Source: JACMQX01 sp044225675 (GTDB lineage Bacteria > Pseudomonadota > Gammaproteobacteria > Burkholderiales > Burkholderiaceae_C). From it: 47,236 nt of DNA. Of the stretch, positions 34,340-41,679 are shown piece after piece. The position numbers were made by a program, and so were the translations under genes. Below the pieces are notes generated by a model. It was not told the DNA's origin. It did no database searches and saw only the letters and a program-made list of their open reading frames with translations. The stretch is from contig JBGAIH010000038.1 of NCBI GenBank assembly GCA_044225675.1, forward strand, positions 1 to 47,236, written 5' to 3'. Numbering within the stretch: the stretch's first letter is position 1; the number at the start of each line of letters is the position of its first letter.

Positions 34340-34439
34340 GCCACCGCCACTACGGTGAATGGCGGTGGCCCGGCTGGGTTGGCGTACCGGGAACTGCGGA
34401 CAGTGTCGGCGAGACTTGCGTCTCCCCATCCGGGCCACC
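34340..34439 (-). promoter_or_regulatory. Highly structured leader RNA of the NYN gene, riboswitch-like
   Basis: Read on the minus strand from 34439: a 10-bp stem P1 pairs 34430-34439 with 34364-34373 and encloses two hairpins. One is GAGAC-GCAA-GTCTC (34411-34424), with a GNRA tetraloop. The other is ACTG-TCCG-CAGT (34393-34404), with a UNCG tetraloop. Next, a perfect 9-bp hairpin GCCACCGCC / GGCGGTGGC (34361-34369 with 34340-34348) shares six bases with the 3' arm of P1, so the two stems are mutually exclusive. The ribosome binding site and ATG follow within 26 nt. Both tetraloop types appear only on this strand. Confidence 0.55.
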
Positions 34440-34608
34440 AAAACTACAGAGGCACAGATGCGTCGACGCCGCATCGCGTCCAAAAACAACAATCTACCTG
34501 CGGCGCCGAGTGCCGCAATTCCTCGGGACGCCAATCCCGGTCACGCAGTACTGCCGCGACGCGCGCAGTATAGGCCGACTACGATTCCTTTTGTTGTACA
34601 TCCCCAAG

Positions 34609-34647
34609 AAAAACGGCCGGCCCTGCCGCAAAGGCAGGCACCGGCCG
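34609..34647 (-). terminator. Rho-independent terminator behind the aldehyde dehydrogenase gene
   Basis: On the minus strand the arms CGGCCGGTGCCTGCC and GGCAGGGCCGGCCG, separated by TTTGC, pair almost perfectly and are followed at once by TTTTTC (34609-34613). The hairpin starts about 25 bp after the stop of the leftward gene. It ends the arsR-aquaporin-dehydrogenase operon. Confidence 0.85.
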
Positions 34648-34671
34648 CAGCCACCGCGCGAGCGGCGTGCT

Positions 34672-36120
34672 TCAGACGTTGGCGATGGTCACCGCGCGGG
34701 CGTTGAGGTAGGCCTCCAGCGCCTCGGGGCCGCCCTCGGAGCCATAGCCCGAGTCCTTGACGCCGCCGAAGGGCATCTCGGCCGTGGGCATGGCGGGCAT
34801 GTTGACCCACAGCATGCCGACCTCGACCTTGCGCGCCAGCAGGTCGGCGTTCTTGAGCGAGCGGGTGAAGGCATAGCCGGCCAGGCCATAGGGCAGGCGG
34901 TTGGCTTCGGCGATTGCGTCTTCGAGCGTGTTGAAGCTGCGGATCGCGGCGACCGGGCCGAAGGGCTCGTCGTTGAACACCTTGGCGTTGGTCGGCACCT
35001 CGTCGAGCACCGTGGGCTGCCAGAAGTTGCCGGCGTCCCCGATGCGCTTGCCGCCGGTGAGCACGTTGGCGCCCGACTCGGCTGCGTTCTGCGTGATCTC
35101 GGCCATGGCCGTGAGGCGGCGCGGATTGGCCAGCGGGCCCATGGTCGTGCCTTCGGCCAGGCCGTCGCCGACCTTCAGGCCTTCGGCGTACTGCGTCAGC
35201 GCCTTGGCAAAGTCGGCGCGGATGCTCTCGTGCACCAGAAAGCGCGTGGGCGAGATGCACACCTGCCCGGCGTTGCGGAACTTGGCGGCGCCCGCCGCCT
35301 TGACGGCCAGCTGGATGTCGGCGTCTTCGGCCACGATCACCGGCGCATGGCCGCCCAGCTCCATGGTCACGCGCTTCATGTGCTGGCCGGCCATCGCGGC
35401 GAGCTGCTTGCCCACGGGCGTGGAGCCGGTGAAGGTGATCTTGCGGATGATCGGGTGCGGGATCAGATAGCTCGAGATCTCGGCCGGGTTGCCGTAGACG
35501 AGGCCCAGCACGCCGGGCGGAATGCCTGCGTCCAGAAACGCCTGGACCAGCGCGGCCGGGCCGGCCGGCGTTTCTTCAGGCGCCTTGACGAGCATCGAGC
35601 AGCCGGCGGCCAGCGCCGCGCCGACCTTGCGCACCACCTGGTTGATCGGGAAGTTCCACGGCGTGAAGGCAGCCACCGGGCCGACCGGGTCACGCAGCAC
35701 CATCTGGCGATGCGCCAGGTTGAAGCGCGACGGCACGATGCGGCCATATACGCGGAAGCCCTCTTCGGCAAACCATTCGATGATGTCGCCCGCGGCCAGC
35801 GCCTCGCCCTTGGCCTCTGCCAGCGGCTTGCCCTGCTCCTGCGTGATGAGCTTGCCGATGTCGGTGGCGCGCTCACGCATGAGGCCGGCGGCCTTTCGCA
35901 TGATCTTGCTGCGGTCGGCCGCCGTCATGTTGCGCCAGGTCTCGAAGCCCTTCTGCGCGGCCGCCAGGGCCTTGTCGAGGTCGGCCTTGCCGGCATGGGC
36001 GACGCGGCCGATCTCCTTGCCGGTGGCGGGATTGAAGACGGCCAGCGTCTTGCCGTCGGCAGCGTCCTGCCATTGGCCGTCAATGAGGAGTTGGGTGTTG
36101 GGGTAGGTGGTGGTGCTCAT
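34672..36120 (-). CDS. gabD: NAD(P)-dependent succinate-semialdehyde dehydrogenase-type enzyme
   Basis: Aldehyde dehydrogenase of 482 aa in the SSADH group, which oxidises succinate semialdehyde or a similar short aldehyde-acid. It has the catalytic cysteine in RNAGQVCISPTRF, the general-base glutamate in TMELGGHAPVIV, the cofactor-binding FTGSTPVGKQLAAM and AFTPWNFPINQV. ATG 36120 overlaps the aquaporin stop by 4 bp, so it is translationally coupled into an arsR-led operon, an unexpected place for this enzyme. Specificity for succinate versus 2-oxoglutarate semialdehyde is not resolved. Confidence 0.9.
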   Translation of the reverse strand: MSTTTYPNTQLLIDGQWQDAADGKTLAVFNPATGKEIGRVAHAGKADLDKALAAAQKGFETWRNMTAADRSKIMRKAAGLMRERATDIGKLITQEQGKPLAEAKGEALAAGDIIEWFAEEGFRVYGRIVPSRFNLAHRQMVLRDPVGPVAAFTPWNFPINQVVRKVGAALAAGCSMLVKAPEETPAGPAALVQAFLDAGIPPGVLGLVYGNPAEISSYLIPHPIIRKITFTGSTPVGKQLAAMAGQHMKRVTMELGGHAPVIVAEDADIQLAVKAAGAAKFRNAGQVCISPTRFLVHESIRADFAKALTQYAEGLKVGDGLAEGTTMGPLANPRRLTAMAEITQNAAESGANVLTGGKRIGDAGNFWQPTVLDEVPTNAKVFNDEPFGPVAAIRSFNTLEDAIAEANRLPYGLAGYAFTRSLKNADLLARKVEVGMLWVNMPAMPTAEMPFGGVKDSGYGSEGGPEALEAYLNARAVTIANV

Positions 36121-37004
36121 GGGGGGGCATTGTGCACCGATGCCGCCGACCCTGCACGCGGCGTTGCCGCACCGCCCCGGCCCGCGTCCAGCGCATGCGC
36201 CAGCCCGGCCCCCAGCGCGCCACCCGCACACTGCGCCAGCACGAAGCCCGCCGCGCTGGCCGGCGCAATTCCCGCAAAGGTTTCGCTCAGCATGCGCCCG
36301 AGCACGGCGGCGGGGTTGGCAAACGAGGTGCTTGCGGTGAACCAGTACGCCGCGCCGATGTAGCAGGCCACCAGGGCACCCGCGCGCCCGGCCGGGCTGC
36401 GCAGCACCACGAACACCAGCCCCGCCGCAGCCACCGCTTCGGCCAGCCACTGGCCGGGCCCGCTGCGCAGCTTGCTGCTCCATTGCAGCACGGGCAGATC
36501 GAACATGAGGTGCGCGAGCCACGCGCCGGCCACGGCGCCCAGAAGCTGCACAGCGACATAGGCCGCCACGACGGCGGCCAGGCGGCTGACACGCTCTGCG
36601 CCGGGCTGCGCTGCTGCGGCATGGGAGGAGGCGTGCGCAGCGGCATCTGGCGAGGAAGCTGGCGCCGTCAACGGCACGGCAAAGCGGCCCGTACAGGCCA
36701 GCACCAGTGTCACCACGGGGTTGAAATGCGCGCCACTCACCGGCCCCAGCGTCTCGATCAGCACGAACAGCGCGAACACGGTGGCGAGCGTGTTGGCCAA
36801 CAGTGCCACCGCCACATTGCCCCCCGCCAGCCGCTCGGCCATGATGCCCGAGCCGATCACCGCGCACAGCAGCATGGCCGTGCCGACGAACTCGGCAAGC
36901 AGTGCCCGGGACGGAGACTGGGATGGAGACGGTGATGGGGACGGGGATTGAGACGGGCGTGGCAGCGGCGCCGCCGGCACCGAAGCGGGCGCGCTCACCC
37001 GCAC
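36117..37004 (-). CDS. Aquaporin/MIP family channel (AqpS-like by context)
   Basis: This 295-aa channel begins with a low-complexity Ser/Pro repeat tail (about residues 15-32) and then has six helices. Pore half-helix motifs are HFNPVV and FANPAAVLGR. An inserted Ala/Ser/His-rich loop of about 30 residues follows the first NPx box. It is placed directly behind arsR, overlapping its end by 10 bp, and resembles the arsR-aqpS pair of Sinorhizobium, where the channel conducts As(III) out of the cell. Start is GTG 37004; a later start after the repeat tail is possible. Confidence 0.85.
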   Translation of the reverse strand: MRVSAPASVPAAPLPRPSQSPSPSPSPSQSPSRALLAEFVGTAMLLCAVIGSGIMAERLAGGNVAVALLANTLATVFALFVLIETLGPVSGAHFNPVVTLVLACTGRFAVPLTAPASSPDAAAHASSHAAAAQPGAERVSRLAAVVAAYVAVQLLGAVAGAWLAHLMFDLPVLQWSSKLRSGPGQWLAEAVAAAGLVFVVLRSPAGRAGALVACYIGAAYWFTASTSFANPAAVLGRMLSETFAGIAPASAAGFVLAQCAGGALGAGLAHALDAGRGGAATPRAGSAASVHNAPP

Positions 37005-37327
37005 ACTCCGGCGGCCGCGGACGATGGCGCGGGCAGGCAGGCCTGGCCGTCGCAGCAGTTCTCGGTGAGGTAGCCGAGCAGCCCGTTCATCTGCGCGAAC
37101 TCGGCGCGGTAGAAGAGGTTGCGGCTGCTGCGCTCCTGCGTCACCAGGCCGGCGTTGACCAGCTCCTTGAGGTGAAACGACAGACTCGTGGCCGGCACCG
37201 CCAGCGCATCCACCAGCAGCCCCGGCGTCAACCCGTCGGGCCCCGCCACCACCAGCGCACGAAACACCCGCAAGCGCACCGGCTGCGCCAGCGCGGCAAG
37301 GGCTTTGACAACGGCTTGTTCATCCAT
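36995..37327 (-). CDS. arsR: ArsR/SmtB family repressor with C-terminal cysteine site
   Basis: This 110-aa winged-helix repressor has recognition helix region PATSLSFHLKELVNAGLVTQE. Near the C-terminus it carries C91, C92 and C97 (ENCCDGQAC), similar to the three-cysteine As(III) site of the Acidithiobacillus ferrooxidans ArsR type rather than the classical site in the alpha-3 helix. It is first in an operon with the channel and aldehyde dehydrogenase. A TTCAA-N6-TTGAA dyad overlaps the start region and is the likely autoregulatory operator. Confidence 0.9.
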   Translation of the reverse strand: MDEQAVVKALAALAQPVRLRVFRALVVAGPDGLTPGLLVDALAVPATSLSFHLKELVNAGLVTQERSSRNLFYRAEFAQMNGLLGYLTENCCDGQACLPAPSSAAAGVCG

Positions 37328-37329
37328 AA

Positions 37330-37345
37330 TTCAATGATACTTGAA
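37330..37345. promoter_or_regulatory. ArsR operator candidate
   Basis: TTCAA-TGATAC-TTGAA is a perfect 5-6-5 dyad just upstream of the arsR ATG (37327). Spacing and sequence resemble ArsR-family boxes. A TATCAT element on the minus strand lies inside the dyad, so binding would block the promoter; the very short distance to the ATG hints at a near-leaderless message. Confidence 0.6.
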
Positions 37346-37464
37346 CTATTCAGCATGCGGACGGCACGCAGGGGCGACCTACGGACACGCCCAGTCGGCC
37401 CGAGACGGAAGGACAGGCGCTGCAAGCCGGAAGGCTCACGCCAGCGGGCTAGAATGGCCGCCTC

Positions 37465-37554
37465 GGAAGCGTGGCAGAGCGGTTGAATGCACCGGTCTTG
37501 AAAACCGGCGATGTTTTACGACATCCGTGAGTTCGAATCTCACCGCTTCCGCCA
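37465..37554 (+). tRNA. tRNA-Ser (anticodon UGA), CCA encoded
   Basis: This 90-nt class II tRNA has acceptor arms GGAAGCG / CGCTTCC and anticodon stem ACCGG / CCGGC around CTTGAAA with anticodon TGA. The long variable arm (GATGTTTTACGACATC) is typical of serine tRNA. The T arm is GTGAGTTCGAATCTCAC, followed by discriminator G and an encoded CCA. It reads UCA codons. It marks the left border of the accessory region, but no copy of its 3' end was seen to the right that would indicate an attachment-site duplication. Confidence 0.97.
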
Positions 37555-37599
37555 ACATCGCGGCACAGCCGTGAGCTTCCCGCAGCGGAGGGCAGTCTC

Positions 37600-39012
37600 A
37601 TGGTCATGGTTCAGGGCGGAACATTTTGGATCGGGCAGCTCATTGCCGGCGCCAGAAAGTTGGCGGCGCTCGCGGCGCTTGTGCTTGCCATGTTGATCCC
37701 AGGCGGTCTTTCGCATGCCAGTGAAGTCGTCCGCCAATTCGCCCAAGAATTTCTCGAACACGAAGCACGGCAGATGCGACAGCCGACGCCTGCGATGCGC
37801 TATGCGGACGGCGAACCGGGCAAGGCCATGCGCGCTATCTTTGCGCCCGATCGCGTGGCTGCCGTGGTGGATAGCTGGTTCGATGCAAAGCAACGCGGCG
37901 ATACGGGCTTGCCCGACGTCATGACCCTGCTCAATCCGTATGTGACCCGGTACCAGAAAGCGTTCGCCGAAAGACCGAGGGACTATGCCGAGGAGTACCT
38001 GGACGCGATGTTCCTGAGTGCACAAGTGCTGCGACGCACCCGCGCCATCGCGAAAAGCGCGCCGGAGCTTCGTTCCCCGAACGGCGGCGATGAGACGCAG
38101 GTGTGGCGGCAGTTGATGGAATCCTCCGCCAAGCTGATGGACACAGTGACATCCCTTCTCCAACGGACGTTGCTTCGCCAGCTTGCAGAAGGAATGTTCG
38201 CGCCGGAGCTGATCGGAAAAGTGTTGCGGGTCCACGCCGCGTTGTCGCCTCCCCCACCCCCCCAGCAGCAGCCGGCGGCCTCGCCGCCCAGTCCATCTGA
38301 GCCCCCTGCGGCCTCTTCCCTTCAAAACAACCTGCGGGTGGCCAAGACCGGCAAGCAGGTCTATGCAGAGGCGTGCGCCGGCTGTCACACGCATGGCGTC
38401 TTCAGGGCGCCGAAACTAGGTGATGACAAAGCCTGGGCGCCGCACCTTCGGACGGGGCTCGACATCATGGTTCGCAACACGCTGCGCGGAGTGGGTGCAA
38501 TGCCGGCGCAGGGCGGGGGCGACTTCCATGACGTGGAGATCGCCCGCGCCGTCGTTTACCTGGCCAACGCCGCTGGAGCCACATACGAGCCGCCGCAACT
38601 TCCAGGGCGCCAGACCATGGTGTCTACGGGACGGGGCCCCGCAGCGCCACCGCAGCCCGTCTTTACGGCCAAGTCTTACGTGGCGATGAACCTCGACGAG
38701 AAGCTCAGGTTTGGCCAGGCGCTTTATGCAAGCAACTGTGCGAGCTGCCACGGCCAGGACGCCCAAGGTTCCCGGTTGATCCCGTCACTCGTGAACGCAC
38801 CCTTGCTCATGGACCCGCGGGGTGTGGTGGAGGCCATCGTCCGCGGTTACACCGGTCAGAAGCCAGCGCGGGTCTTGCCGCGCTGGAATCGGCTGGGGGA
38901 CGAAGAGATCACAGCGCTGGCCAACTTCCTGCGTCAGCAGTTCAGCGGCGAGATCGTGGAGATGATCGAGCCCGCTGATGTTTCGGCGATGCGCCAAGGT
39001 CAGCGGCAATGA
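37600..39012 (+). CDS. Diheme cytochrome c with large N-terminal domain
   Basis: This 470-aa exported protein has a hydrophobic signal segment ending SHA-S near residue 40. About 170 residues of unrecognised, mostly helical sequence follow, then a proline-rich linker (about 216-240). Two cytochrome c domains have heme sites CAGCH (259-263) and CASCH (380-384). The second domain has the usual GQALYASNCASCHGQDAQG context and a C-terminal ALANFLRQQ helix. It lies 45 bp behind tRNA-Ser, is less GC-rich than the core genes, and has no obvious redox partner nearby, so it may belong to the accessory region. Function beyond electron transfer is unknown. Confidence 0.85.
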   Translation: MVMVQGGTFWIGQLIAGARKLAALAALVLAMLIPGGLSHASEVVRQFAQEFLEHEARQMRQPTPAMRYADGEPGKAMRAIFAPDRVAAVVDSWFDAKQRGDTGLPDVMTLLNPYVTRYQKAFAERPRDYAEEYLDAMFLSAQVLRRTRAIAKSAPELRSPNGGDETQVWRQLMESSAKLMDTVTSLLQRTLLRQLAEGMFAPELIGKVLRVHAALSPPPPPQQQPAASPPSPSEPPAASSLQNNLRVAKTGKQVYAEACAGCHTHGVFRAPKLGDDKAWAPHLRTGLDIMVRNTLRGVGAMPAQGGGDFHDVEIARAVVYLANAAGATYEPPQLPGRQTMVSTGRGPAAPPQPVFTAKSYVAMNLDEKLRFGQALYASNCASCHGQDAQGSRLIPSLVNAPLLMDPRGVVEAIVRGYTGQKPARVLPRWNRLGDEEITALANFLRQQFSGEIVEMIEPADVSAMRQGQRQ

Positions 39013-39045
39013 CAAAGGCAGTACTGCGCCGGTGTCCAGGGACTG

Positions 39046-39366
39046 CTACCAAACAAGGCGCTTCTCTCCTGCCCCACCAGCAGGTGCTCGAACCTGCTTG
39101 CAGCTCTCACTAGACGTGAACTGGAAAATGATCCTTCCATCTACATCGGTACCGGCGGCGCGGTGTACTTTGTACGAATCGATCCGTCCCCCGAAGTGCG
39201 AGAGCTCCGACCAACTTGTGTGCAGATAGATGTTGCCGCCCACAAGCTGCCTCGCGGTTTGCTCGGCAACCTTCCAATAGCCGCTCTCCCACAGACCAGC
39301 CTTGAAGTCAACAGGCCGTAGGCCTTGCGAAGTCCCATTCTTCTCGATGAGATGGATTGCAGCCAT
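39046..39366 (-). CDS. Integron cassette 6: hypothetical protein
   Basis: Predicted 106-aa cytoplasmic protein. The frame begins MAAIHLIEKNGTSQGLRPVD 41 bp after the GTTAGGC core of the neighbouring attC, the usual cassette spacing. The sequence continues with DFKAGLWESGYWKVAEQTA and IYLHTSWSELSHFGG, which suggests a small alpha/beta protein. No known family is recognised. The attC expected to its left is missing, and the stop codon lies 33 bp from the cytochrome c gene, so the cassette is probably truncated at its 3' side. Confidence 0.65.
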   Translation of the reverse strand: MAAIHLIEKNGTSQGLRPVDFKAGLWESGYWKVAEQTARQLVGGNIYLHTSWSELSHFGGRIDSYKVHRAAGTDVDGRIIFQFTSSESCKQVRAPAGGAGEKRLVW

Positions 39367-39520
39367 GTTCTTCTCTGAATGAAGGGGTGTACGCGCTGAA
39401 TTGCGACGCCTAACGTTCGACGTGAAGCGGGGCCAACGGCGAGGTAGCCCAACCGCCGGAAGGATGATACGCACTACCTGGAGGCGGGCGGGTTGGCTTG
39501 CCGTTGGGCCTCGCCTCGAC

Positions 39521-40179
39521 TGATGAGATGGACTCCCCCGCTTGTTTGCGCGAAATTCGCGCTCTGGTGTTCATTGGCGTGTGGATCAGGTCTTCATCAA
39601 ACGAAAAGAGTCCGGCATGAATGCTACAACCGTTGCTGTTGATCTAGCAAGGTCTGTTCGAGCGCTGGTTTCACAACCGCGATGTTGCGCTGGTGATCAT
39701 GGAGTCGTGCGGCTCGGCCCACCACTGGGCTCGGTGACTCAATGGCCTGGGCATCGGCCGATCCAACCACAACAAGGCCGCCTGTGCTCTGGCAAACAAA
39801 CTGGCGCGCATTTGCTTTGCCACGTTGCGCGACTAGGAGAAGTTTGATGAGACGCAGCCGCTTGGCAGGAAACTGGGCCGCTCGGCGTTCGCGATGCCCG
39901 CCTGAACACCGCTTCCAGGAAAAAGCCGTTTACCCATTCCGCGTTGCGACGAGATTGATCGATCCCTCATGGCCACTAGGTTCACACCATCACACACCGA
40001 TGCCGATAACTCTTCCGGCTGCTTGCCAGCCGTTCGTAACGATTGGCACCGTGTGAGCAGATTCCATGTCGGCACGGGCCAATGCGAGCCCACTTCAGAT
40101 GCCGGATATACGACTGCACGCGTTTCCCAACAGCCCAAACTATTGATCAGTTTCTTGCCGTTGCGGGGGAGTCCATATA
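39521..40179 (+). mobile_element. IS110/IS1111-type insertion remnant inside an attC
   Basis: This 659-bp element has subterminal inverted repeats ATGGACTCCCCCGC at 39528-39541 and its complement at 40163-40176. Seven bases lie outside the left repeat and three outside the right, the layout known for IS1111-type elements. It carries the start and end of an IS110-family transposase with the middle deleted. It sits at a precise point in the attC, after CTCGAC, and shows no target duplication, as expected for the IS1111-attC group that targets integron cassettes. Full-length relatives are about twice as long. Confidence 0.82.
39617..39836 (+). pseudogene. IS110-family transposase, internally deleted and frameshifted
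   Basis: It begins MNATTVAVDLAR, the RuvC-like start of IS110 transposases with the first catalytic aspartate. It shifts frame into a WFHNRDVALVIMESCGSAHHWAR block, meets a stop, then jumps to SNHNKAACALANKLARICFATLRD, which matches the C-terminal region. The serine-containing Transposase_20 domain between them is absent, so the gene is dead. Positions 39837-40160 are the 3' non-coding part of the element, with no credible gene. Confidence 0.8.
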
Positions 40180-40193
40180 CGAGGGGTTAGGCT

Positions 40194-40958
40194 TCACTGC
40201 GGCGGCGTGGCGGGTGGAACCAGACCGTAGGTTTCCGGCATGTCGAAGTCAGTGAAGTCGTTGGTCTTAAAGCGCTGTACAAGATGCGCTCTGGCTTTGG
40301 TCTTCACATCAGCGAGCTTCGCATACGCACGGCGAAGGGTCTCCAGGCAGTTCTCGGTGCTATTCACTATGGTTCCGAAAAGATGCTTACCAAGAACCAG
40401 TTCGATGGCTTCTTGGGTAACCACGCCGCCGTTGGGAATGACTGATGCGGCAAGCGTCGGCTGAATCCTCTCGAAGTGAAGCTCGGAGCGCATATTCCAT
40501 TGATTTAGCGCTTCGATGTAATTCTCCTGGGCGAGCCAGAAGTCGTACATCACCATTCGGCCAGCCTTTGACTCCAACAGGAAAGCCAACTCTGGAACCT
40601 GAAGAAGATTCTTGGTCACATCAAACTTCGGCGTTGCAGGGATGGAGATGAAACGGCCGGGATTCCTGAGATGCTCAAAGACGTAGTCTCTCTGAATCAA
40701 CACAACTGTGTTTATCTGCTGAAGTAGTGCGAACATCAATCTGTGCGCTGAGGTCAGCGCATTCCGCTCTTCAACTCGTGCCTGCATGCGGCGCTGAAAC
40801 GCATAGGCAAGTAGGGCACCAACGAGGGCGCCGATAAGCGTAGCGAGTCCGTTCGCAAAGGCGTCTGGCGTGAATGGCTTCAAAGCGCCGGCAAGGTCTA
40901 CTGCTGAGGCTGCTGCAGATGTGGCGACGGCTTGCGATTCGGCGAAAGTCTGAGACAT
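40194..40958 (-). CDS. Integron cassette 5: membrane-anchored hypothetical protein
   Basis: This 254-aa protein has one probable transmembrane helix near residues 37-56 (LATLIGALVGALLAYAF), followed by basic residues and a soluble helical C-terminal domain of about 190 aa. No conserved enzyme motif was found. The layout, a short N-terminal part and one helix, then RRMQARVEERNALTSAHRLM, resembles small membrane-attached cassette proteins of unknown role. The ATG lies 12 bp after the GTTAGGC core of attC 2, and the stop is one base from the R'' of attC 1. Confidence 0.75.
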   Translation of the reverse strand: MSQTFAESQAVATSAAASAVDLAGALKPFTPDAFANGLATLIGALVGALLAYAFQRRMQARVEERNALTSAHRLMFALLQQINTVVLIQRDYVFEHLRNPGRFISIPATPKFDVTKNLLQVPELAFLLESKAGRMVMYDFWLAQENYIEALNQWNMRSELHFERIQPTLAASVIPNGGVVTQEAIELVLGKHLFGTIVNSTENCLETLRRAYAKLADVKTKARAHLVQRFKTNDFTDFDMPETYGLVPPATPPQ

Positions 40959-40970
40959 GTCGTTTGTGAA

Positions 40971-41096
40971 GCCTAACGTTCGAGGTGAGGCGGGGCCAAC
41001 GGAAAGGCACCGGGCCCGCCGGAAAGATGATAGACCACATCTGGAGGCGGGCCCGGTGCCTTGCCGTTGGGCCTCGCCTCGACCGAGGGGTTACGC
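40971..41096 (-). repeat. attC site 2, intact
   Basis: This 126-bp site reads on the minus strand from GCGTAAC (R'', one base off consensus) to GTTAGGC (R'). The arms CCTCGGTCGAGGCGAGGCCCAACGG... and ...CCGTTGGCCCCGCCTCACCTCGAAC pair imperfectly, and the inner arm pairs AAGGCACCGGGCCCGCC with its complement. It lies between the PIN gene stop and the cassette 5 start. Confidence 0.9.
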
Positions 41097-41105
41097 CGCA
41101 CTCGC

Positions 41106-41654
41106 TCAGAAGCCATGCCTGGCAGCCCAGATTCGCTCGCCCCATTCGGCGGGCGAGAGTACTTCCAGCGGCAGTTCGGGAGCAGCCTTCAACCTCTTGA
41201 GTATGGTCTTGCGGTCCCTCGTGCAGAAGGCGTCGCACTGGTACGCAATCGCATGGCATATGAGCGCGCGGTCGGACGCATCGGGAAAGCACTGGAGCAG
41301 GGCTGAGCCCGCCAGTCTTTGCTCAAGCTGTACTGCGTACTCGTCGTTCAGAGTGCCATCTTCGGTGAAGCATTCTCGCCAGTAACACCATACTTCACTA
41401 AACCAGCGCTCAAGGTCACTTCGTCGCTTCATGTCTGGAGTCTTCGAGAGTTCCTGGTACGTCAGGGGTGAAACGGCAAGTTCCCAATGCGCACGCTGAC
41501 CAGTCAAGAAGATGAGGTGAAGCGCTTGCAAGTCCGCGAGATCAGTATCAGACAAGAGTTGTTGCGGTTCCTGCCCTTCGAAAATGGACATGCCGTGGTC
41601 AAGCACAAAGTTAACCACGTTGGTGTCTAGGAACACGCGGCGGGGAAGGTGCAT
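41106..41654 (-). CDS. Integron cassette 4: PIN-domain protein
   Basis: This 182-aa protein begins with FLDTNVVNFVLDHG, giving the first acidic residue of a PIN nuclease. Later ones are in DASDRALICHAIAYQCDAFCTRDRKTI. PIN-domain proteins include VapC-type toxins, but no antitoxin gene shares this cassette, and the protein is longer than a typical VapC of about 130 aa. It may be a stand-alone RNase. The ATG is 8 bp after the attC 3 core, and the stop is 10 bp before attC 2. Confidence 0.85.
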   Translation of the reverse strand: MHLPRRVFLDTNVVNFVLDHGMSIFEGQEPQQLLSDTDLADLQALHLIFLTGQRAHWELAVSPLTYQELSKTPDMKRRSDLERWFSEVWCYWRECFTEDGTLNDEYAVQLEQRLAGSALLQCFPDASDRALICHAIAYQCDAFCTRDRKTILKRLKAAPELPLEVLSPAEWGERIWAARHGF

Positions 41655-41679
41655 CTTGTGAAGCCTAACGCCGAGTTAA

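Larger units (their letters stand above)
39408..40192 (-). repeat. attC site 1, split by an IS110-type remnant
   Basis: The R' core GTTAGGC (39414-39408, minus strand) and imperfect dyad arms GGGGCCAACGG / CCGTTGGGCCTCGCCTCGAC occupy 39408-39520. The missing last 13 bp, CGAGGGGTTAGGC with the R'' core, are found at 40180-40192. Joining the two gives 126 bp, the same length and end sequence as attC site 2. The intervening 659 bp are an insertion. Confidence 0.88.

Noticed and set aside
36121..36867. A long N-terminal extension of the aldehyde dehydrogenase
   Set aside because: It lies inside the aquaporin gene in another frame; the family N-terminus begins at 36120.
41106..41654. VapBC toxin-antitoxin pair
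   Set aside because: Only the PIN protein is present; no antitoxin frame fits in the cassette, so a toxin-antitoxin call is not supported.
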